DNA of 64,000 nucleotides from Methylobacterium aquaticum (GCF_016804325.1 NZ_CP043627.1:62001-126000), one strand, 5' to 3'; positions 41,348 to 51,151 are shown, numbered from the stretch's first letter. The notes: generated by a model not told the origin, from the sequence alone. Program-made: numbers and translations.

Positions 41348-42682
41348 TCACGCCGGCCCGCTCACCTCCGGCGCATGCGCCTTGCGCCCGGTGATGCGCG
41401 CGACCATCGGCTCGGCAAGCGCGTGGTAGAGCCCGTGCTTGCAGACGAGCTTCGAGGTGCCGTCGGCGATGAGCGCCGTGACCATCAGCGGAATCACCAG
41501 GCCGTGGTTCTCCGTCATCTCCGACACGATGACGAACGAGGTGATCGGCGCCTGCAGCACGCCGGTCAGGTAGGCCACCATCCCGACCAGCACCACGGCC
41601 CCGACCGGCACCTCCGCGAACAGGCGCGCGATCTCGGCACCGAGGCCTGCGCCCACCGCCAGCGACGGGGCGAACAGCCCGCCCGGGATGCCGCTGATCG
41701 ATGACAGGGTCGTGGCCAGAAACTTCAGCGGGCCGAACAGCGGATGGGTGTCGGCGGTGCCGTGGAGCAGCGCCTTCGCCTGCTCGTAGCCGGTGCCGTA
41801 GACGTGCCCGTCGGTGGCCAGCCCGCACAGGGCGACGCCGAGGCCGCACAGAACCGCGAAGATCACCGGCCGGCTCGAGACGAACCGCCCGAGCCCCCCC
41901 GGCAGGCCGCCGCAGGACACCGCGATGACGATGCGGCTGAACAGCCCGCCGGACAGCCCGCCGAGCACGCCGCAGAGCGGCACCACGGCCCAGGCCGTGA
42001 GCGGCAGGGTGTCGGCGGTGGTGCCGAAATAGGTGTAGTTGCCGACGAGCGCGAGCGAGGTCAGGCCCGCCGCGATGATCGCCCCGAGGATGAGGCTCGA
42101 GGTCTTGGCCTCGTAGGAGCGGCTCAGCTCCTCGATGCCGAACACGATGCCGGCGAGCGGCGTGTTGAAGGCCGCCGCCACCCCGGCGGCGCCCCCGGCG
42201 AGGAGCAGGCCGCGCTGGCGCTCCGGCGCGAGCGGCCCGGCCGCCGCCAGGAGCGCGGCGCCGACCTGCACCGTCGGCCCCTCGCGCCCGGTCGAGGCGC
42301 CGCAGAACAGGCCCAGGGTCATCACCACGATCTTGCCGAAGGCGGTGCGCAGGGAGACGAGCGGATGACGCAGGGCGGCGTCGTCGATGTCCCGGGCGGC
42401 GATCACCTGCGGGATGCCGCTGCCCTGGGAGTTCGGGAACACCGTGCGGGCGAGCAGGGCCGCGAGCCCGAAACCGAGCGGGGTGAGGACGAGGGCGATC
42501 AGCGGCGAGATCCCGAGTATCGCCCGGAACGCCGATTGCGCCGCATCGGCCAGGTGCGCCATCAGCACCGCCGCCGCACCGACCGCGATGCCACCGAGCA
42601 CGAACAGCCCGCGCCGGCCCCAGATCCCGGCGAGATCCCGCGATCCCGGCAGCCGCTCCCTCAATCCCCGCACGCGACGCAA
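41348..42682 (-). CDS. CLC-family chloride channel/transporter
   Basis: About 444 residues, polytopic. The ion-pathway motifs are NSQGSGIPQV, CGASTGREGPTVQVGA (with the gating glutamate), and SSISGIPGGLFAPSLAVGA. There are no C-terminal CBS domains, as in bacterial ClcA. The TTG at 42682 is the longest start; a GTG at 42673 is also possible. Likely Cl-/H+ exchange in acid or osmotic stress. Confidence 0.92.
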   Translation of the reverse strand: MRRVRGLRERLPGSRDLAGIWGRRGLFVLGGIAVGAAAVLMAHLADAAQSAFRAILGISPLIALVLTPLGFGLAALLARTVFPNSQGSGIPQVIAARDIDDAALRHPLVSLRTAFGKIVVMTLGLFCGASTGREGPTVQVGAALLAAAGPLAPERQRGLLLAGGAAGVAAAFNTPLAGIVFGIEELSRSYEAKTSSLILGAIIAAGLTSLALVGNYTYFGTTADTLPLTAWAVVPLCGVLGGLSGGLFSRIVIAVSCGGLPGGLGRFVSSRPVIFAVLCGLGVALCGLATDGHVYGTGYEQAKALLHGTADTHPLFGPLKFLATTLSSISGIPGGLFAPSLAVGAGLGAEIARLFAEVPVGAVVLVGMVAYLTGVLQAPITSFVIVSEMTENHGLVIPLMVTALIADGTSKLVCKHGLYHALAEPMVARITGRKAHAPEVSGPA

Positions 42683-42786
42683 CCCTTTGTCCAGTCCGAC
42701 CAGTCGGCACCTTGGACGAAACCCTCGCCGATGCGAAGCTCCACCGGAACAGGTCAGGGCTGACCATGGGACAGGAGGGGGGCGTC

Positions 42787-43725
42787 ATGCGGGTGCTCGT
42801 GGTGGGGGCCGGGGCGACCGGCGGATATTTCGGGGCGCGGCTGGCGGCAGCCGGGCGCGACGTGACCTTCCTGGTCCGCGAAGCGCGGGCGGCGCGGCTC
42901 GCCGAGGGCGGCCTCTCGGTGAGGAGCCCGCTCGGGGACGTCCGCATCGCGGCGCCCGCGACCGTGACGGCGGGCACCATCCCGGGTCCCTTCGACCTCG
43001 TGCTCCTGAGCTGCAAGGCCTACGACCTCGCGGGCGCCCTCGACGACGTCGCCCCGGCGGTCGGGCCGGACACGATGGTGCTGCCGATCCTCAACGGGAT
43101 GGCGCATCTCGACGCCCTCGACGCGCGGTTCGGGCCCGATCGGGTGCTCGGCGGCTCCTGCGCCATCGCGGCGACGCTCTCGTCCGAGGGCGAGATCGTG
43201 CAGATGAGCGAGCTGCACGCCCTCACCTTCGGCGAGCGGGACGGAACCCGCTCGGAGCGGATCGGCCGGGTCGCCGCCGTCATGGAGGGGGCGGGCTTCA
43301 CCGCCCGGCTCAGCGACAGGATCCTGCTCGAGATGTGGGAGAAATGGGTTTTTCTGGCCACGCTGGCCTGCGGCACCTGCCTGATGCGGGCGCCGATCGG
43401 CGACATCGTCGCCGCACCCGGCGGGGCCGAGCTGATGCTCGGTTTGCTGGAGGAATGCCGCGGCATCGCGGCCGGCGCCGGCCACGCGCCGCGGGAGAAG
43501 TTTCTGGAGTCGAGCCGCGGTACCCTGACGGCGGCGGGGTCCCGCTTCACCGCCTCGATGCTGCGCGACATCGAGAAGGGCGCCCGGATCGAGGCCGACC
43601 ACATCGTCGGCGATCTCCTGGCCCGCGGCCGCTCGGGCGATCCGGACGGGGCCCGGCCGCACCTGACCACCGCCTACACCCACCTCAAAGCCTATGAGAG
43701 CCGGCGGGCGCGGGAGCAGGGCTGA
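42787..43725 (+). CDS. panE: 2-dehydropantoate 2-reductase (ketopantoate reductase family)
   Basis: 312 residues. NADPH site VVGAGATGGYFGARLAAAG (5-23), the catalytic lysine region LSCKAYDL, NGMAHLDALDARFG and the C-terminal EKWVFLATLACGTCLMR plus GTLTAAGSRFTASMLRDIEKGARIEADHIVGDLL. ATG 42787 has AGGAGGGG upstream. It may make pantoate for coenzyme A; family members with other substrates exist, and no pan operon surrounds it. Confidence 0.87.
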   Translation: MRVLVVGAGATGGYFGARLAAAGRDVTFLVREARAARLAEGGLSVRSPLGDVRIAAPATVTAGTIPGPFDLVLLSCKAYDLAGALDDVAPAVGPDTMVLPILNGMAHLDALDARFGPDRVLGGSCAIAATLSSEGEIVQMSELHALTFGERDGTRSERIGRVAAVMEGAGFTARLSDRILLEMWEKWVFLATLACGTCLMRAPIGDIVAAPGGAELMLGLLEECRGIAAGAGHAPREKFLESSRGTLTAAGSRFTASMLRDIEKGARIEADHIVGDLLARGRSGDPDGARPHLTTAYTHLKAYESRRAREQG

Positions 43726-43809
43726 ACCGACGGGACACGCCCGGCGCGTGGGGGCGCCGGGCGTGAGGGAGAGGCGCGCCCGGCGCCGAGGCGCCGGGCC
43801 CGGCCGCCG

Positions 43810-46755
43810 CTACCAGCGGTAGATGACGCGATCGAGCCCGACGACGATCGCCCGCTGGGCATTCGGGACCGCCAGGGCCGTGGCCTGGAAGTTCGGATCG
43901 ATCTGCGTCCAGTTCATGACCGTGTCGTCGCCGGTCTTGCGCCACATCTTCTTGCTGGCGGTGTTCGTCACCAGGACGCTGCCGTCGGGCGAGGCCGCGA
44001 TCTCGGCCGCATCGCCCCCGACGCGGGCCCAGTTGCCGCCCTGGTCGCCGCGATAGACCCCGTTGTCGAGGCCGATGTGCCAGAGGCTGTTGCGGTTCAT
44101 CACCGCCACCCTGAGCGCCTTGCCGGGGAGCTGTCGCCAGGCGTTCGTGTTGTCGTCCGCCTGCTTGAGCCAGATGTCGTTGTTGCCGTTGGCGATGACG
44201 ATCGTGCCGTCGGCGGCGGCGATGGACTTCGCGTTGGTGCCGACCTGGGTCCAGTTCTGGCCGTTGTAGCGGTAGATGTTGGTATCGGTGCCGACGCCGT
44301 AGATGCTGGTGGCGCTGATCACCGCGATGTCGGTGAAATTTCCGGGGAGCGGCGTCCAGGCGTTGTCGCTCACGTAGCGCCACGGCACCTTGGTGTCGGC
44401 GTTGAGGGTGACGAGGGTGCCGTCGGCGCCGACCGACACGCGGGAGGCGGCGGTACCGATCGGCGTCCACTGACCGTTCGCGGCCGGCTGGGTGCCCGAG
44501 CCGTCGGCCGGCGGCGCGACGCAGAACGAGGCGTCCTGGTTGTAGGTGGGACCGCCATCCGGCTTGGCGATGGAGAACGTGAAGTTCGCGTGGCGCAGGT
44601 AGTAACCCGGCCAGTTGACCGCCTCGTAGGACGTGCAGGTGCCGGTGTTGCAGCCGCAATTGCCGGCGAGCGGCGCACGCGGGGTGAAGGTCGAATCCTG
44701 CTTGAAGAGGTCGCGGCCGTCGTTGGGCTGCTGCCAGAGCTGGAAGTTCTGGTGGCGCAGGTACTGGCTGGCATTCGTGCTCGCCTGGAACGACACGCCG
44801 GAGCCGGCAAGCCCCGCGACCATCCGGAAGGTGGCCTGCTGCTTGTCGCCCGCGTTGGCCGGGGTGACGAGGCGCGCGGTGCCGTTGACGTTGGTGAGGT
44901 AGCTCGTGGTGTAGTTGCTCGATTGCAGGCTCACGGCCGAGCCGACGCCGCCCGTCCCGCCGGCCGTTCCGGTCCCGGTGCCGCCACCCGTGCCCCCGGC
45001 CGTGCCGCCACCCGTGCCGCCGCCGGCCTGCCCGCCGGCGGAGGTGACCACGCCGGGCGCCGCGACCTGGCTCGGCGCGGCGACGCCGGCCCCGAGGGCG
45101 ATGATCACGCCCGGGGAGGGGACGCCCTTCTGGTCGATCGCGACGAGCTGATAATAGCCGGGAGGCGCGACGTTGGCCGAAGCCGGCGCCTGCACGGTCA
45201 CGGCGTTGCCGGCTTGCGTGAAGGCGGCGGGGTAGCGGCGCTGGGTCGAGTTGAAGCTGTGGGTTGTCGCGCTCAGGCCCACCAGCACGACCTGCGACAG
45301 GCCGTTCTGGGAGGTGAGCTCGACCTGCATCGACTGGCCGTGCTGCATCTGCACGGTCGAGAGGCTGACGATTTGCGGGCGCGGGGCGAGCGCCGTCTTG
45401 CCGTTGACGGTGGTGAACAGGTAGGGCGGGTAGAACACCTCGACGTTCTGGTTGTTGACCGGGCCCGGCGCGCCGCCGCCGGCGATGAGCAGGGCCCCGT
45501 TCTGCATCAGGATCGCGCTCGAGTGGTAGCCGCGATAGACGCCCAACGAGGCCGCGAGCGACCAGCGGCCGGTCTTCGGGTCCCAGATCTCGGATTGCAG
45601 CACGATGTCGCCGTCGCCGCGGTCGTTCCATTTGCTGCCGCCGGTCACGGCGACTTGGCCGGTGGGCAGGACGGTGGCATTGGCCCAGCCGCGGCCGAAA
45701 TTCATCGGCGCGGTGTCGGTCACCGCCGGCGCGGCGCCGTTGATGTCGATCACCGAGGCGCGGCTGCTCGACAGGAAGCCGTCGCCGTTGCTGTAGGCGT
45801 TCCCGCCGACCTGGAGGATCTTGCCGGCCTCGAACATCACGGCGGTGGAGGCGGGTCCGACATTCGGCGCGTCGGTGGCGGAACTCGCGTTGCGCTGCGC
45901 CTCCTTGAAGGTCATCACGTTCACCGAACCGTTGTTGCTCGGATCGAGGAACCACATCTTCTCGGAGGAGATGCCGAAGACCTTGCCGTTCGGGGCGACC
46001 CAGGCGCGCGGATACCAGAAGCGTTCATTGTCGGGGCCGAACGCGTCGCGGCTCTTGGCGCCGAACAGGCTCCGCCACTGGTTGCCGTCGTAGATCTCCG
46101 GGGTCATCCCGGTCATCAGGCCCTTGTCGACGCTGCCCTGCGGGTCGTTCCAGCCGCCCTGGTAGGGATAGGAGCCGCCCATGATCAGCTGCTGGCCGTT
46201 GGGCAGCGTCAGCATGGTCGAATAGTAGCGGTCGTTGGCGAGCTTGGCGCCGATGCCGCCGACGCCGGTGGCGGTATTGTTGAGCAGCACGCTGCCCTTG
46301 TCGTTGCCGTTGTCGAAGATGCCGCCGGCGATGAGCAGCGAACCGTCGGCCCGGAAGGCCTGGGCGGCGCAGAAGCTGTTGACGCCCGGCACCCCCGGCA
46401 GGGTGATGTGGCCGGCGCCGATCCCTTGCGTGGGATCCCAGATGTCGAAGGTGCGGCCGTCCTGGGTGCCCGGGTTGCCGCCCGGGCTGCCGTAGGACGC
46501 CACCTTGCCGCTGGGCAGGAGGCCGAGGGTGATGGCGTTCATCGGCCAGTTCTGCACGCCGGAGAACACGCCCATCGTCGGCGCGGTGTCGGGCAGCGGC
46601 ACGCTCCCCATGACCGGGTCGGCGACCTGCTTGACCACCACGCCGAACTGCGCGGCACGGGCCGGCGACAGGAATCCGGCGCTCAGGATGGTGGCGGAGA
46701 GAAGGGCGGCGTCGCGCAGGCGCGGGCGGCGCCCGGCCGTGGTCGGTGCGGTCAT
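43810..46755 (-). CDS. Secreted galactose-oxidase-like copper radical oxidase with AbfB and tectonin modules
   Basis: 981 residues with a signal peptide (about 1-35). A kelch-propeller oxidase (about 60-455) and its DUF1929 cap (about 460-565) keep the copper-radical residues: C129 (NSFCAAQ), the Tyr pair at 177-178, Y410-H411 (RGYHSS) and H499 (TTHSFNSTQRR). Then come a Gly/Thr linker (about 575-605), an AbfB sugar-binding module (about 612-750, SYLTNVNG, YLRHQNFQLWQ, YYLRHANFTF) and a tectonin propeller (about 765-981). It should oxidise a primary alcohol or aldehyde to product plus H2O2, possibly on surface glycans. A Sco-type copper chaperone gene lies just upstream. Confidence 0.9.
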   Translation of the reverse strand: MTAPTTAGRRPRLRDAALLSATILSAGFLSPARAAQFGVVVKQVADPVMGSVPLPDTAPTMGVFSGVQNWPMNAITLGLLPSGKVASYGSPGGNPGTQDGRTFDIWDPTQGIGAGHITLPGVPGVNSFCAAQAFRADGSLLIAGGIFDNGNDKGSVLLNNTATGVGGIGAKLANDRYYSTMLTLPNGQQLIMGGSYPYQGGWNDPQGSVDKGLMTGMTPEIYDGNQWRSLFGAKSRDAFGPDNERFWYPRAWVAPNGKVFGISSEKMWFLDPSNNGSVNVMTFKEAQRNASSATDAPNVGPASTAVMFEAGKILQVGGNAYSNGDGFLSSSRASVIDINGAAPAVTDTAPMNFGRGWANATVLPTGQVAVTGGSKWNDRGDGDIVLQSEIWDPKTGRWSLAASLGVYRGYHSSAILMQNGALLIAGGGAPGPVNNQNVEVFYPPYLFTTVNGKTALAPRPQIVSLSTVQMQHGQSMQVELTSQNGLSQVVLVGLSATTHSFNSTQRRYPAAFTQAGNAVTVQAPASANVAPPGYYQLVAIDQKGVPSPGVIIALGAGVAAPSQVAAPGVVTSAGGQAGGGTGGGTAGGTGGGTGTGTAGGTGGVGSAVSLQSSNYTTSYLTNVNGTARLVTPANAGDKQQATFRMVAGLAGSGVSFQASTNASQYLRHQNFQLWQQPNDGRDLFKQDSTFTPRAPLAGNCGCNTGTCTSYEAVNWPGYYLRHANFTFSIAKPDGGPTYNQDASFCVAPPADGSGTQPAANGQWTPIGTAASRVSVGADGTLVTLNADTKVPWRYVSDNAWTPLPGNFTDIAVISATSIYGVGTDTNIYRYNGQNWTQVGTNAKSIAAADGTIVIANGNNDIWLKQADDNTNAWRQLPGKALRVAVMNRNSLWHIGLDNGVYRGDQGGNWARVGGDAAEIAASPDGSVLVTNTASKKMWRKTGDDTVMNWTQIDPNFQATALAVPNAQRAIVVGLDRVIYRW

Positions 46756-46882
46756 CGGTCGAGGCTTTCGCTTGGGGCGGCTGGAGCAATGTCCGACGAA
46801 GCGGATCCCGGTTCGTCGTCGAAGAGGCGGTCAAATCAGGGACTTGGAGACGGTCACGACCGCCACGCGGCCGTGCGGCTCC

Positions 46883-47557
46883 CTAGAGGGGAGCGGAACC
46901 GGGCGTTGGAGCGTCGAGCCCCTGCGCGAAGCTGTCGAGGAGGGGGATGTCGCGTTCGAGCCGCGGCCGGTCGACCGGGTCGCCGCCATAGCTCATCGCG
47001 ATCCCGCCGCGCCGGTCGAAGACCAGGACTTGCGGCGGGGGTTCGGGCAGCGAACCTGCCGGGTAGCGCAGCGCCGCGGTGATCGCCGCGGTCCAGGCCG
47101 CGTCGCCGGCGAGGAACCGCAATCGCGTCTGCGCGCCGACGGTGCCGTCGACGAAGGTCCGCAGGGCCGTCACGCCCCCGCCCGCCGTCGCGCCGTCGAG
47201 GGAGACCGCCAGGAACACCGCGCGGTCGCGGATCGTCTCCGGCAGGGCCTTGGCGACCCGGTCGAGGTCGAGGGTGCGGGTGACGCAGACGATCGAGCAA
47301 TCGGGTGCGACGAACGCCACCACGGCGATCCGGTCGCGCAGATCCGCCGGATTCAGCACGACGCCGCGCTGGTCGGCCCGCGGCCCGGCAGCGTCCGACG
47401 GCCAGAGCAGCGTCTCCACGTCGTTTCGCGGCATCGCCGCAGCGTTCGTCCGCGGCTCGAACGCGGCGTTGCTGGGAATGCCCCAGAGGGGCAGGCCGGC
47501 CACGAGGGCGGCCACGTACTTGAATCCCGGCCACATGGCTCGCTTGCGCCAATCCAT
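46883..47557 (-). CDS. SCO1/SenC-type copper chaperone
   Basis: 224 residues with an N-terminal signal anchor (YVAALVAGLPLWGIPSNA) and a thioredoxin-like fold. The copper-binding Cys-X3-Cys is C87-C91 in VAPDCSIVCVTRTLDLDRV. It ends 127 bp before the galactose-oxidase gene on the same strand, so the two probably form an operon and this protein may load copper into the oxidase. ATG 47557 is chosen over the longer frame because it places the hydrophobic anchor near the N-terminus. Confidence 0.8.
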   Translation of the reverse strand: MDWRKRAMWPGFKYVAALVAGLPLWGIPSNAAFEPRTNAAAMPRNDVETLLWPSDAAGPRADQRGVVLNPADLRDRIAVVAFVAPDCSIVCVTRTLDLDRVAKALPETIRDRAVFLAVSLDGATAGGGVTALRTFVDGTVGAQTRLRFLAGDAAWTAAITAALRYPAGSLPEPPPQVLVFDRRGGIAMSYGGDPVDRPRLERDIPLLDSFAQGLDAPTPGSAPL

Positions 47558-48006
47558 CGGTGAGTTGCGACAGCGGCAAATCTGACGCACGGGCGTTTAA
47601 AACCCGTAATGGGGCGCGGATAACGAATCATGACTCGGATGACCGAGCGAAATGGAGAATCCCGCCGGTGCAACTTGCAGTATATTCTGGTGACTAATCC
47701 GTCAGGCTTAATGAGATGCGGATTTATCTGTTAGAAAATGCGATGATGGTGTGGAGGCGGTGCGGCATCGGCGATCGGTGCCGCAGGAGATCGCCGGATG
47801 ACGAACGCGATCGCCGGGCCGCGCCCGCCTTCCGGCTGCCCGACATGCCTGCACAGTTCTGGCGCTCTTGTCGTCGTTCCGGGCTCCGCCTTCGCCGCCC
47901 CGGACGACGCGGCGGGTTCGACATCGGTCGGGAACAATCGAACAGGTGCTCGAAAGGGCCTGCGCTCGTCTCGCCCTTGCAGGCAGGATGAGCGCCCGAA
48001 GCTCCC
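47558..48006. other. Intergenic region upstream of the copper-oxidase operon
   Basis: 449 bp without a gene. The part near 47590-47720 is less GC-rich and likely carries the promoter for the sco-oxidase operon. At 47878-47915 a CGTTCCGGGCTCCGCC hairpin recurs that is also found at 3178-3212 (CGTTCCGGGCTCCGCCgagcGGCCCGGAACG), a short dispersed repeat. Confidence 0.4.
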
Positions 48007-48957
48007 CTATTCCTTGTGCGCGAACAGGTACGTCCCGCTCGCCAGTTCCAGGTTCTTCTGGTCGCTCAGCTGGGTCACGTAGGGCTCCTGGAGGAGCGAG
48101 AGCGGGTCGGCGGTGAAGTCGGAGAGGCGGCGCGACAGGAAGCGCTTGCGCACGTCCGGCGGCAGGCCGGCGGCCCAGGACTGGATCATCCAGGTCAGGC
48201 TCCAGATCGGTAGGAGCGAGGCCGGGACGTATTGGTGGTCGACCGCCAGGTGGCCGGCGAACAGGTTGCGCAGGCCCTCGCCGGTCATGTTGTAGTAGTG
48301 GTGCGGATAGCCGTGCAGGGGTTGCAGGAACGGCACCGCGCAGACCAGCTTCCCGCCGGGCTTGAGCACCCGGGCGATCTCGCGGGCGCAGGCGAAGGGG
48401 TCGCGGACATGCTCCAGCACCGCGATCGAGATCACCCCGTCGAAGCTGCCATCGCGGAACGGCAGCACCTCGCCGACGCCGAGCACGTCGGTCGTGTCGT
48501 AGTCGGCGATCTCGAGATTGACGACGTTGGCGTAGTAGCGGTCGCGCCGGCCGGCGCCGCAATCGAGGATCAACCCGTCGGGATTCGCCGCGATGAGTTC
48601 GTGGACGTGGCCGTCATAGGAATTCTGCGAGACGTTCGGGCTGTCCTCGGCGCCCGACAGCGCCCGCAGCTCCTCGCTGAGGAAGTCGTATTTCTCGCCG
48701 ATCCGGCGATGCGGCAGGTCGTCCCGCACCAGGGGGCCGAGCCGCGCGAGCTTCTCGGCCCGCATGGCGTCGAGCCCCTCGGGGATACGGCTCTGGCGCC
48801 GTCCCTGGCGAAGGCCATGCTTGTCGAAATGCGCCCGGCCGCTGGCGAGCCGTCCCTCGCGCACGGCGAGATCGAGATCCGGATTGGCCGCGAGATAATC
48901 GGCCTCGCGAAAGGTCGACGCCGTCGCCGGCTCGACCATGTCGAGATAAGGCACCAC
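48007..48957 (-). CDS. Class I SAM-dependent methyltransferase
   Basis: 316 residues from GTG 48957 (or 310 from ATG 48939). An N-terminal repeat-like unit (READYLAANPDLDLAVREGRLASGRAHFDKHGLRQGRR) is of a kind that precedes glycan-related methyltransferases in alphaproteobacteria. The Methyltransf_11 core follows: LILDCGAGRRDRYY, VLGVGEVLPFRDGSFDGVISIAVLEHV, PFACAREIARVLKPGGKLVCAVPF. It starts just after the hydrolase stop. Substrate unknown, possibly a surface polysaccharide. Confidence 0.83.
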   Translation of the reverse strand: MVPYLDMVEPATASTFREADYLAANPDLDLAVREGRLASGRAHFDKHGLRQGRRQSRIPEGLDAMRAEKLARLGPLVRDDLPHRRIGEKYDFLSEELRALSGAEDSPNVSQNSYDGHVHELIAANPDGLILDCGAGRRDRYYANVVNLEIADYDTTDVLGVGEVLPFRDGSFDGVISIAVLEHVRDPFACAREIARVLKPGGKLVCAVPFLQPLHGYPHHYYNMTGEGLRNLFAGHLAVDHQYVPASLLPIWSLTWMIQSWAAGLPPDVRKRFLSRRLSDFTADPLSLLQEPYVTQLSDQKNLELASGTYLFAHKE

Positions 48958-48959
48958 GG

Positions 48960-49508
48960 CTAGAGCGCGCGCAGGAAGCCGGCGAAGCGCATCAGCCCCT
49001 CGGGCCAGGGCCCGTGCCCGCTCTCGACGTTGAGATGCCCGGATTCGCCGGCATCGACCAGTTCCGCGCCCCAGGCGGCGGCGAACTCGCCGGCCCGGTC
49101 GTAGGCGGTGTAGGGATCGGTGCGGCTCGTCACCAGCACCGACGGGAAGGCCAGGGGCTCGCGCGGGATCGGCGCGAAGCTGCGCAAGGGAGCCGGCGTG
49201 TCCGGCCGCTCGACGTCGGGCAGCGCGACCAGGAAGGCGCCGGCGACGCTGCCCTTCGGCAGGTAGGGCGCCGCCTGCACGCAGGCGATCACGCCGAGGC
49301 TGTGGGCCACCAGCACCGCCGGCCGGGTCGCCGCCTGCACCGCCGCGATCACGGCGTCGCGCCACGCCTCCGGCTCGGGATGGTCCCAGCTCTCCTGGGT
49401 CACCCGGCGGGCGGTCGAGAGCCGCTCCTGCCAGCGGCTCTGCCAGTGGTCCGGCCCGGAACTGGTGTAGCCCGGGACGACGAGGATGTCGCAATCGGCC
49501 GATTTCAT
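48960..49508 (-). CDS. RBBP9/YdeN family serine hydrolase
   Basis: 182-residue alpha/beta hydrolase. Catalytic triad S70 (VAHSLGV), D131 (TSRTDPY) and H158 (GESGHLN). The N-terminus VVPGYTSSGPDHWQSRW is the family signature. Small hydrolases of this family are of unknown physiological substrate. The methyltransferase gene follows within a few bases. Confidence 0.9.
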   Translation of the reverse strand: MKSADCDILVVPGYTSSGPDHWQSRWQERLSTARRVTQESWDHPEPEAWRDAVIAAVQAATRPAVLVAHSLGVIACVQAAPYLPKGSVAGAFLVALPDVERPDTPAPLRSFAPIPREPLAFPSVLVTSRTDPYTAYDRAGEFAAAWGAELVDAGESGHLNVESGHGPWPEGLMRFAGFLRAL

Positions 49509-49550
49509 GCCGCACCGTTACAGGCAGGACGCGGCAGCGTCGAGAGCGTC

Positions 49551-50657
49551 CTACTCCGCTGCGAGCGGCGGCACGGCCGGGGCGATCCCTGAGAGCACCG
49601 GCCCGACATGCAGCGCCAGACCGGTCGAGGCGAGGTTCTTGAACTTGGCTTCGACCTCGATGTCGCACCAGGCGAGGTGGCGGGCCGTGTAATCGTTGAA
49701 CGCCCGGTTCCACATCATGTCGGAATGGGCGGCCAGGTCTCGGCCCTTGAGGCCGGCCTCCGTCAGGGCCGCGAAGTCGGGCAGCGCGTCCGGATCGTGG
49801 CCGGGCAGCACGTCCTCGCGCGAGACGCTGACATGGCCGACCGGCCGCACCCCGCGCCAGGACTCGATCACCCGGGCGATGCGGGGATCGTCCGGCGCGA
49901 TGTAGCCGCCGCGGCTGTGGATCCAGTGGTGGTGCAGGTCGAGCACCACCGGCACCCGGTCGGCGAGGCGCAAAACCTCGTCGAGGCCGAAGGCCGATTC
50001 GTCGTTCTCGACCGTGACGAGGTCGCGGGCGACCTGGCTCACCTTGTCGAGGTTCTCCCGGAAGGCGTCGACCCCGGGGTCGCGGGCTCCGACATGGATG
50101 TTGACGTGGGCGCCGTGCGGGTGCCACCCGCCGCCATAGCCCATCATCTCCATCACCTCGGCATGGTAGTCGAGTTCGGCGATGCCGTTCTCCAGCGCCG
50201 CCGGATTGCGGCTCGCCAGGATGCAGAACGGGCCGGGATGCATGCTGAGCCGCACCCCGCCCGCCCGCGCCGCCTCGCCCACCGTGGCCAGCCCGGCCTC
50301 GATGGCGCGGCGGAAGTCCGGATCGGCATAGAGGCCGCACACCTCCGGATGGGTGTAGCCCGGCAGGATCGAGCTCGCGAGCCGCAGGAGACGCTCCAAC
50401 GGGGGACGCGCCGCCACCCAGGCGACCTGCCGCTCCATCGCCGCGAGGTTGTGCGTGACGACGGCCGTCAGCTTCTCCCGCGCCGCCGCCGGATCGAGCC
50501 GGCGCAAATGCGCGATCGTCACCGTGGTGACGTTCATCACCATCGCGGCGTCCTTCGCGGCCTTCAGGGTCTTGTGCCCGCCGGGCGGATCCTCGGGAAT
50601 GAGCTTGCAGCAGAAGCCGAGGCGGGGGCCGGGAGCGGAGGAGGGGGCGGAGGTCAT
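49551..50657 (-). CDS. uvsE: UV-damage endonuclease UvsE/UvdE
   Basis: 368-residue TIM-barrel nuclease that nicks 5' of UV photoproducts. Family blocks: RLGFCCKLI at the N-terminus, HPGPFCILASRNPAALENGIAELDYHAEVM, HGAHVNIHVG, VTVENDESAFGLDEVL, PVVLDLHHHWIH and HSDMMWN with metal-binding Asp/Glu/His. ATG 50657 is preferred over a TTG three codons upstream. Consistent with a sun-exposed plant-surface lifestyle, but that is inference. Confidence 0.93.
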   Translation of the reverse strand: MTSAPSSAPGPRLGFCCKLIPEDPPGGHKTLKAAKDAAMVMNVTTVTIAHLRRLDPAAAREKLTAVVTHNLAAMERQVAWVAARPPLERLLRLASSILPGYTHPEVCGLYADPDFRRAIEAGLATVGEAARAGGVRLSMHPGPFCILASRNPAALENGIAELDYHAEVMEMMGYGGGWHPHGAHVNIHVGARDPGVDAFRENLDKVSQVARDLVTVENDESAFGLDEVLRLADRVPVVLDLHHHWIHSRGGYIAPDDPRIARVIESWRGVRPVGHVSVSREDVLPGHDPDALPDFAALTEAGLKGRDLAAHSDMMWNRAFNDYTARHLAWCDIEVEAKFKNLASTGLALHVGPVLSGIAPAVPPLAAE

Positions 50658-50900
50658 GGCCGACAACGCGGCGTGTGCCCCGCGGGTCCAAACGGTTCCG
50701 TGCGAGCCTGTTTATTGGCTTCCGCGGATCTCGAATTCTCCACGTCATTCCGGGGCTATTCGGGAAAAGATGGCGCGTCTCCCCTCTCCCGTGTGGGAGA
50801 GGGGATCCCGCACTTCGATTTTGAATAGGATTTTCACCGGACAGCTCTGCGGGACGACACGGCGAGCATCGAAGCTGTCGGATTCGATCGAGCAGTTCTG
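50658..50900. other. Intergenic region upstream of uvsE
   Basis: No gene. It contains one extra GAGCCTGTTT (50704-50713), a lone end of the fold-back family, and a CCCCTCTCCCgtgtGGGAGAGGGG hairpin (50781-50804). Confidence 0.4.
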
Positions 50901-51118
50901 AGAGCCTGTTTGAGTTGCGAAATTCGGCTGTAACGACCTTTTCCATCCCTCTCGCGACCTCATCCTGAGGTGCGACTGAAAGGAGCCTCGAAGGAGGGCT
51001 CCAGAAGTCCTCGCGATCCCTGGAGCCCTCCTTCGAGGTCAGTCGATGTTCAATCGACTGACACCTCAGGATGAGGTCGTGTGTGGGAGTAAATGCTTGA
51101 GTCAATCAAACAGGCTCT
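50901..51118. repeat. Intergenic fold-back repeat, copy D
   Basis: 218 bp with perfect 11-bp ends AGAGCCTGTTT/AAACAGGCTCT. Inner arms CCTCATCCTGAGGTG and CCTCGAAGGAGGGCTCCAG pair with CTGGAGCCCTCCTTCGAGG and CACCTCAGGATGAGG. It preserves the uninterrupted site into which the 123-bp element jumped in copy C. Confidence 0.88.
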
Positions 51119-51151
51119 GAGACACGAGGAGTGGGTTCAGGGCGGCCAACG

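Noticed and set aside
48007-51105. Single 1032-codon protein on the minus strand
   Set aside because: Only the last 316 codons are a methyltransferase; the rest is a shadow of the hydrolase, uvsE and a repeat in another frame.
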